A stretch of 64,000 bases of DNA, taken from positions 434,001 through 498,000 of the forward strand of contig JAQWPM010000012.1 of NCBI GenBank assembly GCA_029245345.1. The letters are read 5' to 3'. This document shows positions 8,740 to 17,800 of this stretch, in pieces; position 1 is the first letter of the stretch; every line of letters starts with the position of its first letter. Under the pieces are notes generated by a model. The model worked only from the letters and a program-made list of their open reading frames with translations, was not told where the DNA came from and searched no databases. The position numbers and the translations under genes were made by a program. This stretch comes from Longimicrobiales bacterium. GTDB taxonomy: Bacteria > Gemmatimonadota > Gemmatimonadetes > Longimicrobiales > Gaopeijiaceae.

Positions 8740-10512
8740 TTATCTCCCTCTGACCTCGTGCCGCAGCAACACCTCACCCGGCAACGCCCCGGTCAATTCC
8801 CCACCATCCACGACCGCTTCTCCATTCACGAACACGTACTCGATGCCCTCGTTGTGGCCGCCCGGATTCGTGATCGTCGCGTGGTCCTGTACGGCCTCGA
8901 AATCGAAGATCACGAGGTCGGCCTTCTGGCCCACGCGCACATAACCTCGGTCCGGAAGCCCAATGATCTGTGCCGGTAACCCGGTCGACGATCGAACGAA
9001 GAACGGCAACGTGATCGTGCCTTTGTCACGCACATAAGTCGCGATTTTGTGCGGATACGTGCCGAAGTAGCGCGGATGTCGGCCCGGTCCAGGGTCGACC
9101 ACGACACCACCGTCCGTGGACGTTGCGGTGTACTCCTGCGTCATGTAGCGCTCGACGTCTTCGGGCGAGCCCGCGATTCCGCGATAACGAACCCCTGACC
9201 GGTTCTGCGGCGTGCCCATCGCGATCGCGAAGTGGATCGCCATGTCGACCGGGCTCATGTCGTGCTCGTCCGCTACGTCTTGAAGCGTTCGTCCCACCAG
9301 GTGGTCACTCGAAGCCTGCACGATGATGTGCCGCTCTGCCCCACCCTGCAGGTCGATGATGTATTGCGTGTCCGTGATCAGTTCTTCACGCAGAACTGGA
9401 TCGTCGAGATGGGCCTGTAGGTTGGTTTTATAGTTCGGCGCAAAGTCACGACGGTTCCACATGGGATCGTCGAAACCACCGCTCCGCTCCGTCCCGACTG
9501 GGGCGTAGTAGAAGCGCGGCACGACCTCGACCGAACCACCGCCAAACGTCTCGTACGGGTACTGGTCGAGATACACCTGCACGCCTTCAGCTCGTGCGCG
9601 ATTAATCGCCATCACATCCGTGGCCGACTGGCCCCACGTAGTCGGGCCTTTCGCCTTGATGTGTGAACCAACCACACGGATTCCGGTCTCCCGCCCGATG
9701 CGGATCGTCTCGTTCATCCCGTCCGTGGCGGTCAGGCGCCATCCCGGTGGCCACGTCGGCGGCGGGGTGTAGTCCGCGACCATACTCGGAGTGAGCCAGA
9801 GCGGAAGCGGCGACTGACTGCGTTGGTGCGAGTAGTAGAAGCCGTCGTATTCGGCGACGACGTGGGCCAAGGCGATGATTTCTTCAGTCGTGGAGAATCG
9901 TCCGGGCCGGTACTCGGGGCCGGCCCCGAGGCCCCAGGCCCCTTGCTCCATGCCTCCTCTGACCTCCGCGACCATCGTGGCAATCTCAGCGTCGGTGGCG
10001 TGACGCGTGTAGTCGTCTCCCATGGCGACGCCGCGCACCGTGCCGTGTCCGACCATCGGAATCGCATTCGGACCGATGCCCTCACTGCGGTACCCGGCGA
10101 TCTCGTCACTGAGCGGCCACGTGGGATTCCGACCGTCTGGCCCAAAGACCAGGGTCGTGACTCCCTGAGCTACGAGGTTCGGGGCACTCCGCAGGGCGGC
10201 ATTACCCGAATACAGGGCTCGGTCTGCATGGGAGTGCATGTCGATAAACCCCGGCGTCACGAAACGGCCGGTCGCGTCGATTGTGCGCGAGCCGGTGGCT
10301 TCGGCGAGATCACCCACTGCCACGATCACCCCGTCACGGACGCCCACGTCCGCGTTGATGGATGGACTGCCGGTGCCGTCGAGTACGCGGCCACCGCGGA
10401 TGAGGAGATCGAACGACTGAGCAGAGGCAGAAGGTGCCACTGCGAGCGTGAGTGCGAGCGTGGTCGCCAGCGCGGTCACTACGACACGAACGTCGGGGAT
10501 CCGAATCGACAT
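8740..10512 (-). CDS. Secreted N-acyl-D-amino-acid deacylase (amidohydrolase)
   Basis: The 590-residue protein has a signal peptide (to about APSASAQ) followed by a D-aminoacylase-type amidohydrolase. An N-terminal beta-sandwich strand (DLLIRGGRVLDGTG) leads into the metal site GFIDMHSHAD, with later ligands in YYSHQRS and GSHIKAKGP and an active-site Asp region in STDGGVVVDPGPGRHPR. The C-terminal beta-sandwich returns with KADLVIFDFEAV and VFVNGEAVVDGG. It should hydrolyse N-acyl groups from D-amino acids or related amides in the periplasm. GGAGA-like GGAGAACCTG precedes the ATG. It is homologous to the first domain of the fusion protein at 14865-18977. Confidence 0.92.
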   Translation of the reverse strand: MSIRIPDVRVVVTALATTLALTLAVAPSASAQSFDLLIRGGRVLDGTGSPSINADVGVRDGVIVAVGDLAEATGSRTIDATGRFVTPGFIDMHSHADRALYSGNAALRSAPNLVAQGVTTLVFGPDGRNPTWPLSDEIAGYRSEGIGPNAIPMVGHGTVRGVAMGDDYTRHATDAEIATMVAEVRGGMEQGAWGLGAGPEYRPGRFSTTEEIIALAHVVAEYDGFYYSHQRSQSPLPLWLTPSMVADYTPPPTWPPGWRLTATDGMNETIRIGRETGIRVVGSHIKAKGPTTWGQSATDVMAINRARAEGVQVYLDQYPYETFGGGSVEVVPRFYYAPVGTERSGGFDDPMWNRRDFAPNYKTNLQAHLDDPVLREELITDTQYIIDLQGGAERHIIVQASSDHLVGRTLQDVADEHDMSPVDMAIHFAIAMGTPQNRSGVRYRGIAGSPEDVERYMTQEYTATSTDGGVVVDPGPGRHPRYFGTYPHKIATYVRDKGTITLPFFVRSSTGLPAQIIGLPDRGYVRVGQKADLVIFDFEAVQDHATITNPGGHNEGIEYVFVNGEAVVDGGELTGALPGEVLLRHEVRGR

Positions 10513-10603
10513 CAGGTTCTCCAGTGGAAGTCAGGACGGTCAGAGTGGGCGCGCGCGTGCGGGGTGTCCAGCGACACTCGGGATGAGTCGCGAATAGAAC
10601 ACC

Positions 10604-11377
10604 CTACCAGACCCTGAACACCGCTAGGATCGGACGGTGGTCCGAAGCGACCGCCTCGTCGATCACGACGTGTTTAATCAACTCGAACGTGCCCGCGGGA
10701 CGCACCAATACGAAGTCGATCTCGCGGTCGGGCGCATCAGATGGAAACGTATTCGCGTCACCACCCTTGTCGAGGATTTGCCAAGAGTCCCTCAACAGAC
10801 CCATGACGCGGTCGCCCCGGCGTGAGTTGAAGTCGCCGGCCAGCACCACGGGATGTTCGGCTTCTGCAAAGAGCTTGGTCACGGAGTCGGCCTGAGCAAA
10901 TCGCTCCTCAGGCGCACCCGCCAAGTGAACAGACACGATCGAGATGACACCTCGAGGCCCACCTGCAATCTGGACTTCGTGAACAGCGAGCTTGCTCCCC
11001 GCAGCCTCTGGGATCTGATGGGTGATCACGCGTCCCACCGGAAGTCGAGTCAGCACCGCGTTGCCGTACTCACCTCCCTGGTACGGTCGGTGCGCTCCGT
11101 GGAAGCCTTGGTAGCCAAGCAGTTCGGCCAAGACAGCGACCTGATCTACGCCACCCGTCCGTTCCGTGTTCTTGTCGACTTCCTGAAGAGTTATGACGTC
11201 GGCATCCAGGCCCCGGAGGACCTCGGAGATACGCCGCAAGTCGACCTGCTCGTCCATACCGCGGCCGTGCTTGATGTTGTACGCCGCGACCCGGAGCGTC
11301 GCTTGTGCCGAGACAGATGGAGGGGCGCACGCGAGCAACACGAACAACCCGACCACGAAGCGGCTACCTCTGCACAT
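10604..11377 (-). CDS. Secreted endonuclease/exonuclease/phosphatase-family hydrolase
   Basis: The protein has 257 residues and a signal peptide (to about PPSVSAQ). The DNase I-like EEP motifs appear in order: VAAYNIKHG (Asn), TLQEVD (metal-binding Glu), GDFNS (Asp/Asn), EIDFVLVR and the terminal VASDHRPI (catalytic Asp-His). In secreted bacterial members the substrate is often a phosphodiester of nucleic acid, sphingomyelin or phosphoinositide; the sequence does not settle which. It lies upstream of the D-aminoacylase on the same strand with a 91-bp gap, and is divergent from the aldehyde dehydrogenase. Confidence 0.9.
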   Translation of the reverse strand: MCRGSRFVVGLFVLLACAPPSVSAQATLRVAAYNIKHGRGMDEQVDLRRISEVLRGLDADVITLQEVDKNTERTGGVDQVAVLAELLGYQGFHGAHRPYQGGEYGNAVLTRLPVGRVITHQIPEAAGSKLAVHEVQIAGGPRGVISIVSVHLAGAPEERFAQADSVTKLFAEAEHPVVLAGDFNSRRGDRVMGLLRDSWQILDKGGDANTFPSDAPDREIDFVLVRPAGTFELIKHVVIDEAVASDHRPILAVFRVW

Positions 11378-11488
11378 CAGTCTTCACTCAATTCCCGCCC
11401 TTCGAACATGTCCTTGCCGCGTCGTGGACCCACCGCAATCATCTCAGTGTTACTCCCCCCACGCCACAACGAGCTTGCCGAGAGTCAC

Positions 11489-12841
11489 ATGGAAATCCTC
11501 AAGTCATACAACCCAGCCAACGGCGAGGTCGTGGGCGAAGTCCGGGTCACGCCCGCATCCGAGATCCCGGCTCTGGTCACACGCGCCCGTGCAGCGCAGA
11601 AGGGTTGGGATGCTCTCGGTCTCGAGGAACGCGCTGAGGTCATCAGGAAGGCGAGTGCGATCTTCGCCGAGAGGGCGCAAGCAAATGGCGAGATCATGAC
11701 GCGCGAGATGGGCAAACCACTCAAGGAAGCAGTGGGTGAAGCGAAGTCGGTCGGGCACATGGACCACGAGCTGGATGAGATGGTCGCAGCACTCAGTCCC
11801 GAGGTCGTCGAAGACCCTCGTCTGCGCTCGACGATTTATCACGATCCGCTGGGCGTTGTGGGTGCGATCACACCCTGGAACTTCCCGATATCGATGCCGG
11901 CCTGGATGATCCTCCCGGCGCTCGCAGCCGGAAATACTGTGATCTTCAAGCCGTCTGAAGAGACTCCGCTGTGTGGCCAGGCCTACGCTGACGCACTCAA
12001 CGAAGTGCTCCCTGAGGACGTTCTGATCGTTGTTCACGGCGCGGACGATCAAGGCAAAGCCATCGTTCAGTCTGACGTTGATATGATCGCCTTCACCGGG
12101 TCCCGGGAAGTCGGGAAACACATCATGCGGGAGGCCGCCGGCACCTTGAAGCGCGTCGTGCTGGAGCTCGGCGGAAAGGACCCCATGATCGTGCTCGAGC
12201 ACGCCGACATCACGAAGGCGGCTAAGTTCGCGATGTGGAATTCCTTCCGAAACGCCGGTCAGGTCTGCGTCTCCACAGAGCGCATCTTCGTATTGGACTC
12301 GGTAGCCGAAGAGTTCGAGTCGGCTCTAGCGGAGATGACGGCCACAATGAAGATCGGCGACGGCATGGATAACCCTGACATGGGCCCGATGGTGAACTCG
12401 GTTCAGCGAGACCACGTGCTCTCCCAACTGGACGCAGCAATTTCGGCAGGTGCCAAGGTCTTGGTCGGCGGTGAGGGTCATCACGACAACTTCATCATCC
12501 CGACTGTGCTCACCGATGTCACGGAGGACATGGACATCGCCTGCACCGAGACGTTCGGACCCGTCGCTTTTGTCACCCGCGTCTCGTCGGTCGATGAAGC
12601 AGTGGACAAAGCGAACGACACTCATTTCGGCTTGGGTGCCGTCGTGTTCGGGGAGGACACTGACGACACAGCGGCCGTCGCGAGAAGACTGACCGCCGGT
12701 ATGATCGGGATGAATCGGGCGGCAGGTGGTGCGGTCGGCACGCCTTGGGTCGGCGCTCGGCAGAGCGGCCTAGGCTTCCACAAGTCACCTGACGGGCACA
12801 AGCAATTCACTCAGGCGCGGGTCGTCACCGCGCCGCTCTAG
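11489..12841 (+). CDS. NAD(P)-dependent aldehyde (succinate-semialdehyde-type) dehydrogenase
   Basis: The protein (450 residues) starts directly with SYNPANGEVVGEV, as in succinate-semialdehyde dehydrogenases. Catalytic residues are Glu226 (LELGGKDP) and Cys260 (NAGQVCVST), with the cofactor site PWNFPISMPAWMILPALAAGN and the TETFGPV motif. It oxidises an aldehyde to an acid in the cytosol. The ATG at 11489 was chosen because upstream in-frame sequence lies over the divergent EEP gene and has no homology. The gene is shorter than typical 480-residue ALDHs, as in the bacterial GabD2-like/Sad group. Confidence 0.9.
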   Translation: MEILKSYNPANGEVVGEVRVTPASEIPALVTRARAAQKGWDALGLEERAEVIRKASAIFAERAQANGEIMTREMGKPLKEAVGEAKSVGHMDHELDEMVAALSPEVVEDPRLRSTIYHDPLGVVGAITPWNFPISMPAWMILPALAAGNTVIFKPSEETPLCGQAYADALNEVLPEDVLIVVHGADDQGKAIVQSDVDMIAFTGSREVGKHIMREAAGTLKRVVLELGGKDPMIVLEHADITKAAKFAMWNSFRNAGQVCVSTERIFVLDSVAEEFESALAEMTATMKIGDGMDNPDMGPMVNSVQRDHVLSQLDAAISAGAKVLVGGEGHHDNFIIPTVLTDVTEDMDIACTETFGPVAFVTRVSSVDEAVDKANDTHFGLGAVVFGEDTDDTAAVARRLTAGMIGMNRAAGGAVGTPWVGARQSGLGFHKSPDGHKQFTQARVVTAPL

Positions 12842-12872
12842 CGGCTCAGGATGCTGAAGTGTCGGGCCGCGC

Positions 12873-13748
12873 CTAGAACGGTCCGCCCATGTCCCGCTCC
12901 AGAGTGCGCGTCAAACACGTCGGGCCACCACATCCTTTCTGGCTGATCTCCTCACCAGGGTACGTATGTACCTCGACACCGGCCGCCTCCATACGCACGC
13001 GGGTCTCTGGATTACCATCCACCGCGACGGCGACTCGGGGCGAGACCGCCAACACGTTGCACCCCATGGAATGGAACTCTGCGTCGGGCACTTCGACCAA
13101 CGAGAACCCCCGTTTGAGAAGTGACTCCCGAAACGGTACGGGCAGCAGCGGCGAGTACACGAGCAACAGGTCTTCGGCGAGTGGGCTGATCACGGACATG
13201 AGGTGAAAGACGTCACCCGGTCCCTTCCAGTGCGGGAGCGGCACTTCGAGCAACTCCACCTCATCAGGCAAGAGTGAGCGCAGTTGGTCGATGCCGTCTT
13301 GGTTCGTGCGATAGCCGCGGCCCACGGCCAGGCACTCCGACGAAAGCCAGGTCACGTCCCCGCCTTCAACGGTGCCGTCGCCCTCGATCGCGCCGAGAAC
13401 GTGTACGCCAAGCTCGACGTACTCGGCACCGTGTCGAGCAGGCTCACCCCGCCGGGCACCCTTCCCCATCTGACAGAGAATGGCACCCGCGTTGGTCACA
13501 ATCGACGCATCCCTCACGTAGAGAGAGTCCATGCCCACATCCGATGGGGGCATCCACTCGACGACCACTCCGAGTTCTTCGAGCAGCACGGCCAATGCGT
13601 CACTTTCTCGACACGCCTCTTCGAAGTCCGGGGCCCCGAGGTAGTTGAGATCACGCCACTGCTCGTCGATCCGCGATCCGCTCAGAAAAGCATCACGCGC
13701 GTGCTTCAACAGAACACGCCGCATGGGTGCTACGTCGGACTGATACAT
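12873..13748 (-). CDS. Amidinotransferase-fold (DDAH/arginine deiminase-like) hydrolase
   Basis: The protein has 291 residues. It has the five-bladed alpha/beta propeller of guanidine-modifying enzymes: substrate-site SLYVRDASIVT, TVEGGDV, the catalytic His182 in GDVFHLMS, and the nucleophile Cys278 in GCGGPTCLTR near the C-terminus. The family includes dimethylarginine dimethylaminohydrolase and ornithine/arginine-processing enzymes. The ATG overlaps the stop of the upstream membrane-protein gene (TGATG), which supports this start over the 61-codon-longer alternative. It is convergent with the aldehyde dehydrogenase. Confidence 0.88.
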   Translation of the reverse strand: MYQSDVAPMRRVLLKHARDAFLSGSRIDEQWRDLNYLGAPDFEEACRESDALAVLLEELGVVVEWMPPSDVGMDSLYVRDASIVTNAGAILCQMGKGARRGEPARHGAEYVELGVHVLGAIEGDGTVEGGDVTWLSSECLAVGRGYRTNQDGIDQLRSLLPDEVELLEVPLPHWKGPGDVFHLMSVISPLAEDLLLVYSPLLPVPFRESLLKRGFSLVEVPDAEFHSMGCNVLAVSPRVAVAVDGNPETRVRMEAAGVEVHTYPGEEISQKGCGGPTCLTRTLERDMGGPF

Positions 13749-14083
13749 CAGGCACTCTCGGTTAGACGGCCGGCTCGAAACCGACTCCAGAAGTAGAATG
13801 GAAGACCAAGAAGGAGAAGGAGTCCTCCCATCACGATCGAAGTGGACCCGGCCCAGACGATCGCGAGCACTCCAAACGTAAGTCCGACCACAGATGTCAC
13901 GATGGCGCGCGTGGCATCTGGCCCACCCCACAGCTCGGGGTCGCGCCGGATCAAAACGATCTGCGCGGCCGCGGTGAACGCACAGAGCACCAGAACGGTG
14001 ACCGTGGCGAGCAGAAGCGCAAATTCGAAGAGGCCCACGAGAGCCAGCCCGGTCCAGAAGCCAAGGGCTTTCCTGCTACTCAA
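13748..14083 (-). CDS. Small multi-pass membrane protein, function unknown
   Basis: The 111-residue product has about three or four membrane helices (GLALVGLFEFALLLATVTVLVLCAFT, AIVTSVVGLTFGVLAIVWAG, IVMGGLLLLLGLPFYFW) and a basic C-terminus. I recognise no family. The stop overlaps the start of the DDAH-like gene by one base, so the two are translated together. It could anchor or regulate that enzyme or simply share its transcript. Confidence 0.65.
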   Translation of the reverse strand: MSSRKALGFWTGLALVGLFEFALLLATVTVLVLCAFTAAAQIVLIRRDPELWGGPDATRAIVTSVVGLTFGVLAIVWAGSTSIVMGGLLLLLGLPFYFWSRFRAGRLTESA

Positions 14084-14298
14084 CGCGTGGTGTGCCGCGG
14101 AGGGCTAGAGACTGTTTCGGAAAAGCGCATGGTCTCTCTTGATTGCGAGACATGGTCGGGCGCCAGATTGGCGACCGAGGCCAGAAGAGACAAGCAGACT
14201 GCGGACTCTTGTCCCTGGTGAGACCCTGAGGCCCGGCGCATTATCAGCTGATGATGACCACCGAGAACGATCAGTCCCCCCCGGGATGAAGGCGCACG

Positions 14299-14853
14299 TT
14301 GAGCAACCGACGCCACGGATCCGGCATCACGTCACGGTTGATGGCGCTCGTGGTTCTCACGATGTCGCCTGTCTTCATCCTCTTTTTGTGGTCGTCGGGA
14401 GACCAGCGAGACATTGCGCTCGAGACGACCACGGCGAGCATTCTCGCCGACGCTCATGCCACCGCGGACCGCATTGAGAGCGTGGGCGTCGAACTCGTGT
14501 CGCAAGCATCTGCGGCAACCAACCGCGGGGCCGACCTCACGAGCCGGTTGCTGGCATTTTCGCGCCGGCAACCTTTGGCACCCAAGATGCTGAACCTCAA
14601 CGAGCTGGTACTGGGGACTCAGGGCCTCCTCGCACGCACGCTCGGTGACGCAATGGTGCTCGAGTACGACCTCGAGGAGCCATCGCCCGTTTGTGTGGCC
14701 GACGCGAACCAACTCAACAGTGCTCTGCTGAATTTGGTATTGAATGCTCGTGATGCGATGCCAGGTGGAGGGCGCATCACGATGAGTACCGGCACCCCCG
14801 TACATATCTATCTCCCCGAACAGGCCCCGGAGGACGAACCCGCCCAGGCCTGA
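14299..14853 (+). pseudogene. Decayed sensor histidine kinase remnant
   Basis: The 184-residue frame (TTG start) keeps isolated pieces of a hybrid-type histidine kinase. There is an N-terminal membrane helix (ALVVLTMSPVFILFLW) and the end of the dimerisation helix (ATNRGADLTSRLLAFSRRQ). An intact ATP-binding N box follows (LLNLVLNARDAMPGGG), and then a jump to the final strand (HIYLPEQ). The phosphoacceptor H box and the G1, F and G2 boxes are missing, apparently through in-frame deletions, so it cannot act as a kinase. It lies 11 bp before the fusion gene and could still produce a membrane peptide. Upstream, 14084-14298 shows no gene. Confidence 0.7.
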
Positions 14854-14864
14854 GGAACGAAAGC

Positions 14865-17800
14865 ATGAACACGATCGCGCTGCTGCTCGCGTCACTCGCC
14901 ACTACGACGATTCCGCAGGCCACCGATACCGTCGACGTCCTGATTAGGAACGGACTCGTTTACGACGGTTCCGGCGGGCCCGGCATGGTACTCGACGTCG
15001 GCATGATCGGAGACCGAATCACCTTCGTGGGCGATGCAAGTGCAGACGGGGTCTACGGTCACCGGACTCTGGACGCCCAAGGCTTGGTCGTCTCACCTGG
15101 CTTCATCGATCCGCACGCGCATGCTCAGGGAGACCTCGCCAGCGACAATCGCATACGCCGAGAGAACCGTAACTATCTCATGCAGGGCGTAACCACCGTG
15201 GTCGTGGGCAACGACGGTCATGGGACGCACGCGGTGGGAGAGACCAGCGCTACGTATGCGCGCCTCGGGATCGGGACCAACGCAGCATTACTTGTCGGCT
15301 TCGGATCGGTCAGAGGGACCGTCTTGGGTTCGAGCGATGCCGCGCCCACCCCCCCTGAGTTGAACGAGATGCGCGGCCTAGTCGACCAAGCCATGCGAGA
15401 CGGCGCCGTTGGAATGTCGACCGGACTCTTTTACAACCCACAGAGCTACTCGACCACGCCTGAAGTGATCGAGCTCGCCAAGGTCGCCGCGCGATACGGC
15501 GGCGTGTACGACTCCCACCTCCGCGACGAGAGTTCGTACACAATCGGGCTGATCGCGGCGGTCCAGGAAGCGATCGACATTGGGCGAGAAGCGGGACTCG
15601 CCGTGAACATCTCCCACATCAAAGCCCTCGGCGTTGATGTGTGGGGCGAGAGCGAGGCAGTCTTGAAGCTCATCGCCGATGCCCGGGCGGACGGTCAGCG
15701 CGTGACCGCGGATCAGTATCCCTACACGGCGAGCGGGTCGTCCATCAATGCCTCGCTCTTACCGCGCTGGGCTCAGGCCGGAGGAACCGAGACACTCCTG
15801 GCGCGCCTAGAGGACGCAGACACCCGAGAGCGTATCGTCACGGACATGACCGACAACCTCCGCCGTCGCGGTGGAGCCGGGTCATTGCTCATCACGGGCG
15901 GCCGCAACGTAGAGCTCAGAGGAAAAACGCTCGAGGAAATCGCCGACGAGTGGAGTCTCGATCCGATCGAGGCAGCGATCCGCATCGTGCGAGATGGCGG
16001 AGCGGGCGTGGCGTCCTTCAACATGAACGAAGACGACATCGCAACATTCATGAGTTCTCCCTTCGTCATGACGGGATCAGACGGCTCGGGCGGGCATCCT
16101 CGGAAATACGGCACCTTTCCGAAGAAGATCAGGACGTATGTGTTGGAAGACTCCGTGATCAGCATGGCGCGGATGATCCAAGCTTCGTCCTCCCAGCCGG
16201 CCGAGGTGTTCGGGCTTTCGGGACGCGGAGAGATCAGCGTGGGGGCCTTCGCCGACATCGCTGTCTTCGATCCAGGAACCGTTCGCGACGTCGCCACATT
16301 CGCCGAGCCCGCCCTACTTGCCACGGGCATGCGCTGGGTCCTCGTGAACGGAAGGTTCGCAGTCGATGCCGGGCAGCCGACCGGCACCCTGTCCGGCACA
16401 GTCCTCTCCCGGGGGCAGACGGCACCGCCAACCACATACGATGGCATGGCGCTGCGGAGCATCGGTCCAGCATTGACCACGGGCCGAATCAGCGACGTCG
16501 CGATCGACCATACCAACAAGAATGTGTGGTACGTCGGAGTTTCGTCCGGAGGCGTGTGGAAGACAGACAATCGGGGAACAACCTGGACGCCCATCTTCGA
16601 CGACTACGGTTCCTTCTCCATCGGCGCGGTCACGTTGGACCCCGTGAACCCAGACGTGTTGTGGATTGGAACCGGTGAAAACGCATCCCAGCGCAGCGCC
16701 AGCTATGGCGACGGCATCTACAAGAGCGTAGACGGCGGCGCCTCCTTCCGGCGCATGGGGCTTCTCGAGTCGGAGCACATTGGCGACATCCTCGTGGACC
16801 CGCGCGATTCTGACGTGGTCTTCGCCGCGTCCCAGGGGCCGCTTTGGGCGGCCGGTGGAGACAGGGGCCTCTTCAAGACCACGGACGGCGGTGCGCATTG
16901 GGAGCGCGTGCTACATGTCTCCGACGACACGGGCATCGCGGACATCGTCTTTGATGCCTTCAATCCAGATGTGATGTATGCCTCGTCGTACCAACGCAGG
17001 CGACACGTCGGACTGCTCGTGGCTGGAGGCCCTGAGGGGAAAATCTTCCGCTCGGAGGACGGCGGTACCAGGTGGGAAGAGATCATGGATGGGATCCCGG
17101 GCGGCGACCTCGGACGGATCGCGCTCGAGGTCTCCCCTGACGAGGCCGGTGTCGTGTACGCCCTCGTCGCCGCCCAAGGCGATGCGAGTGGCTTCTTTCG
17201 GTCAGGCGACTACGGTTCGACGTGGGTGAAGCAGAGCGACTACGTGGTCGTTGACCCTCAGTACTACGGAGAACTCTTCGCTGACCCGAACCGACCTGGG
17301 CGCCTGTGCGCCGTCGATGTGCGCATCCAGTGCACCGCGGACGAAGGCGTGCACTTCGAGCAATTGACGACACGCGGCGTCCACTCGGACCACCACGAGA
17401 TCATCTTCGATCCGGACGATCCCGAGTACATGATGCTGGGGAACGACGGTGGTCTGTTCGAGTCGTTCGACGGGGCGCGTACTTGGCGCCATCACAACAA
17501 CCTCCCCATCACCCAGTTCTACCGCGTCGGAATCGACGACCGAGAACCGTTCTACTGGGTGTACGGCGGCACACAAGACAACGGCACCATGGGTGGCCCT
17601 TCACGGAGCCGAGTGTCACTTGGCGTACGATCCTCTGACTGGACGCGCATCGTAGGCGGGGACGGCTTCCAAGCACGCATCGACCCGACCAATCCAGACA
17701 TCGTGTACGGCATGTCCCAAGGAGCACGCATTCAGCGTGTGGATATGAGCACCAGCCTGAGCACGAGCATCGCTCCGCCGCAGGCGTTCGACGGGGACAC

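Noticed and set aside
10853-11488. Upstream extension of the aldehyde dehydrogenase frame
   Set aside because: The extra 212 codons lie antisense to the EEP-family gene, and the ALDH family begins at the ATG at 11489.
14080-14316. 78-codon minus-strand frame before the kinase remnant
   Set aside because: It has no ribosome site, no hydrophobic or domain pattern, and lies across the remnant's 5' end.
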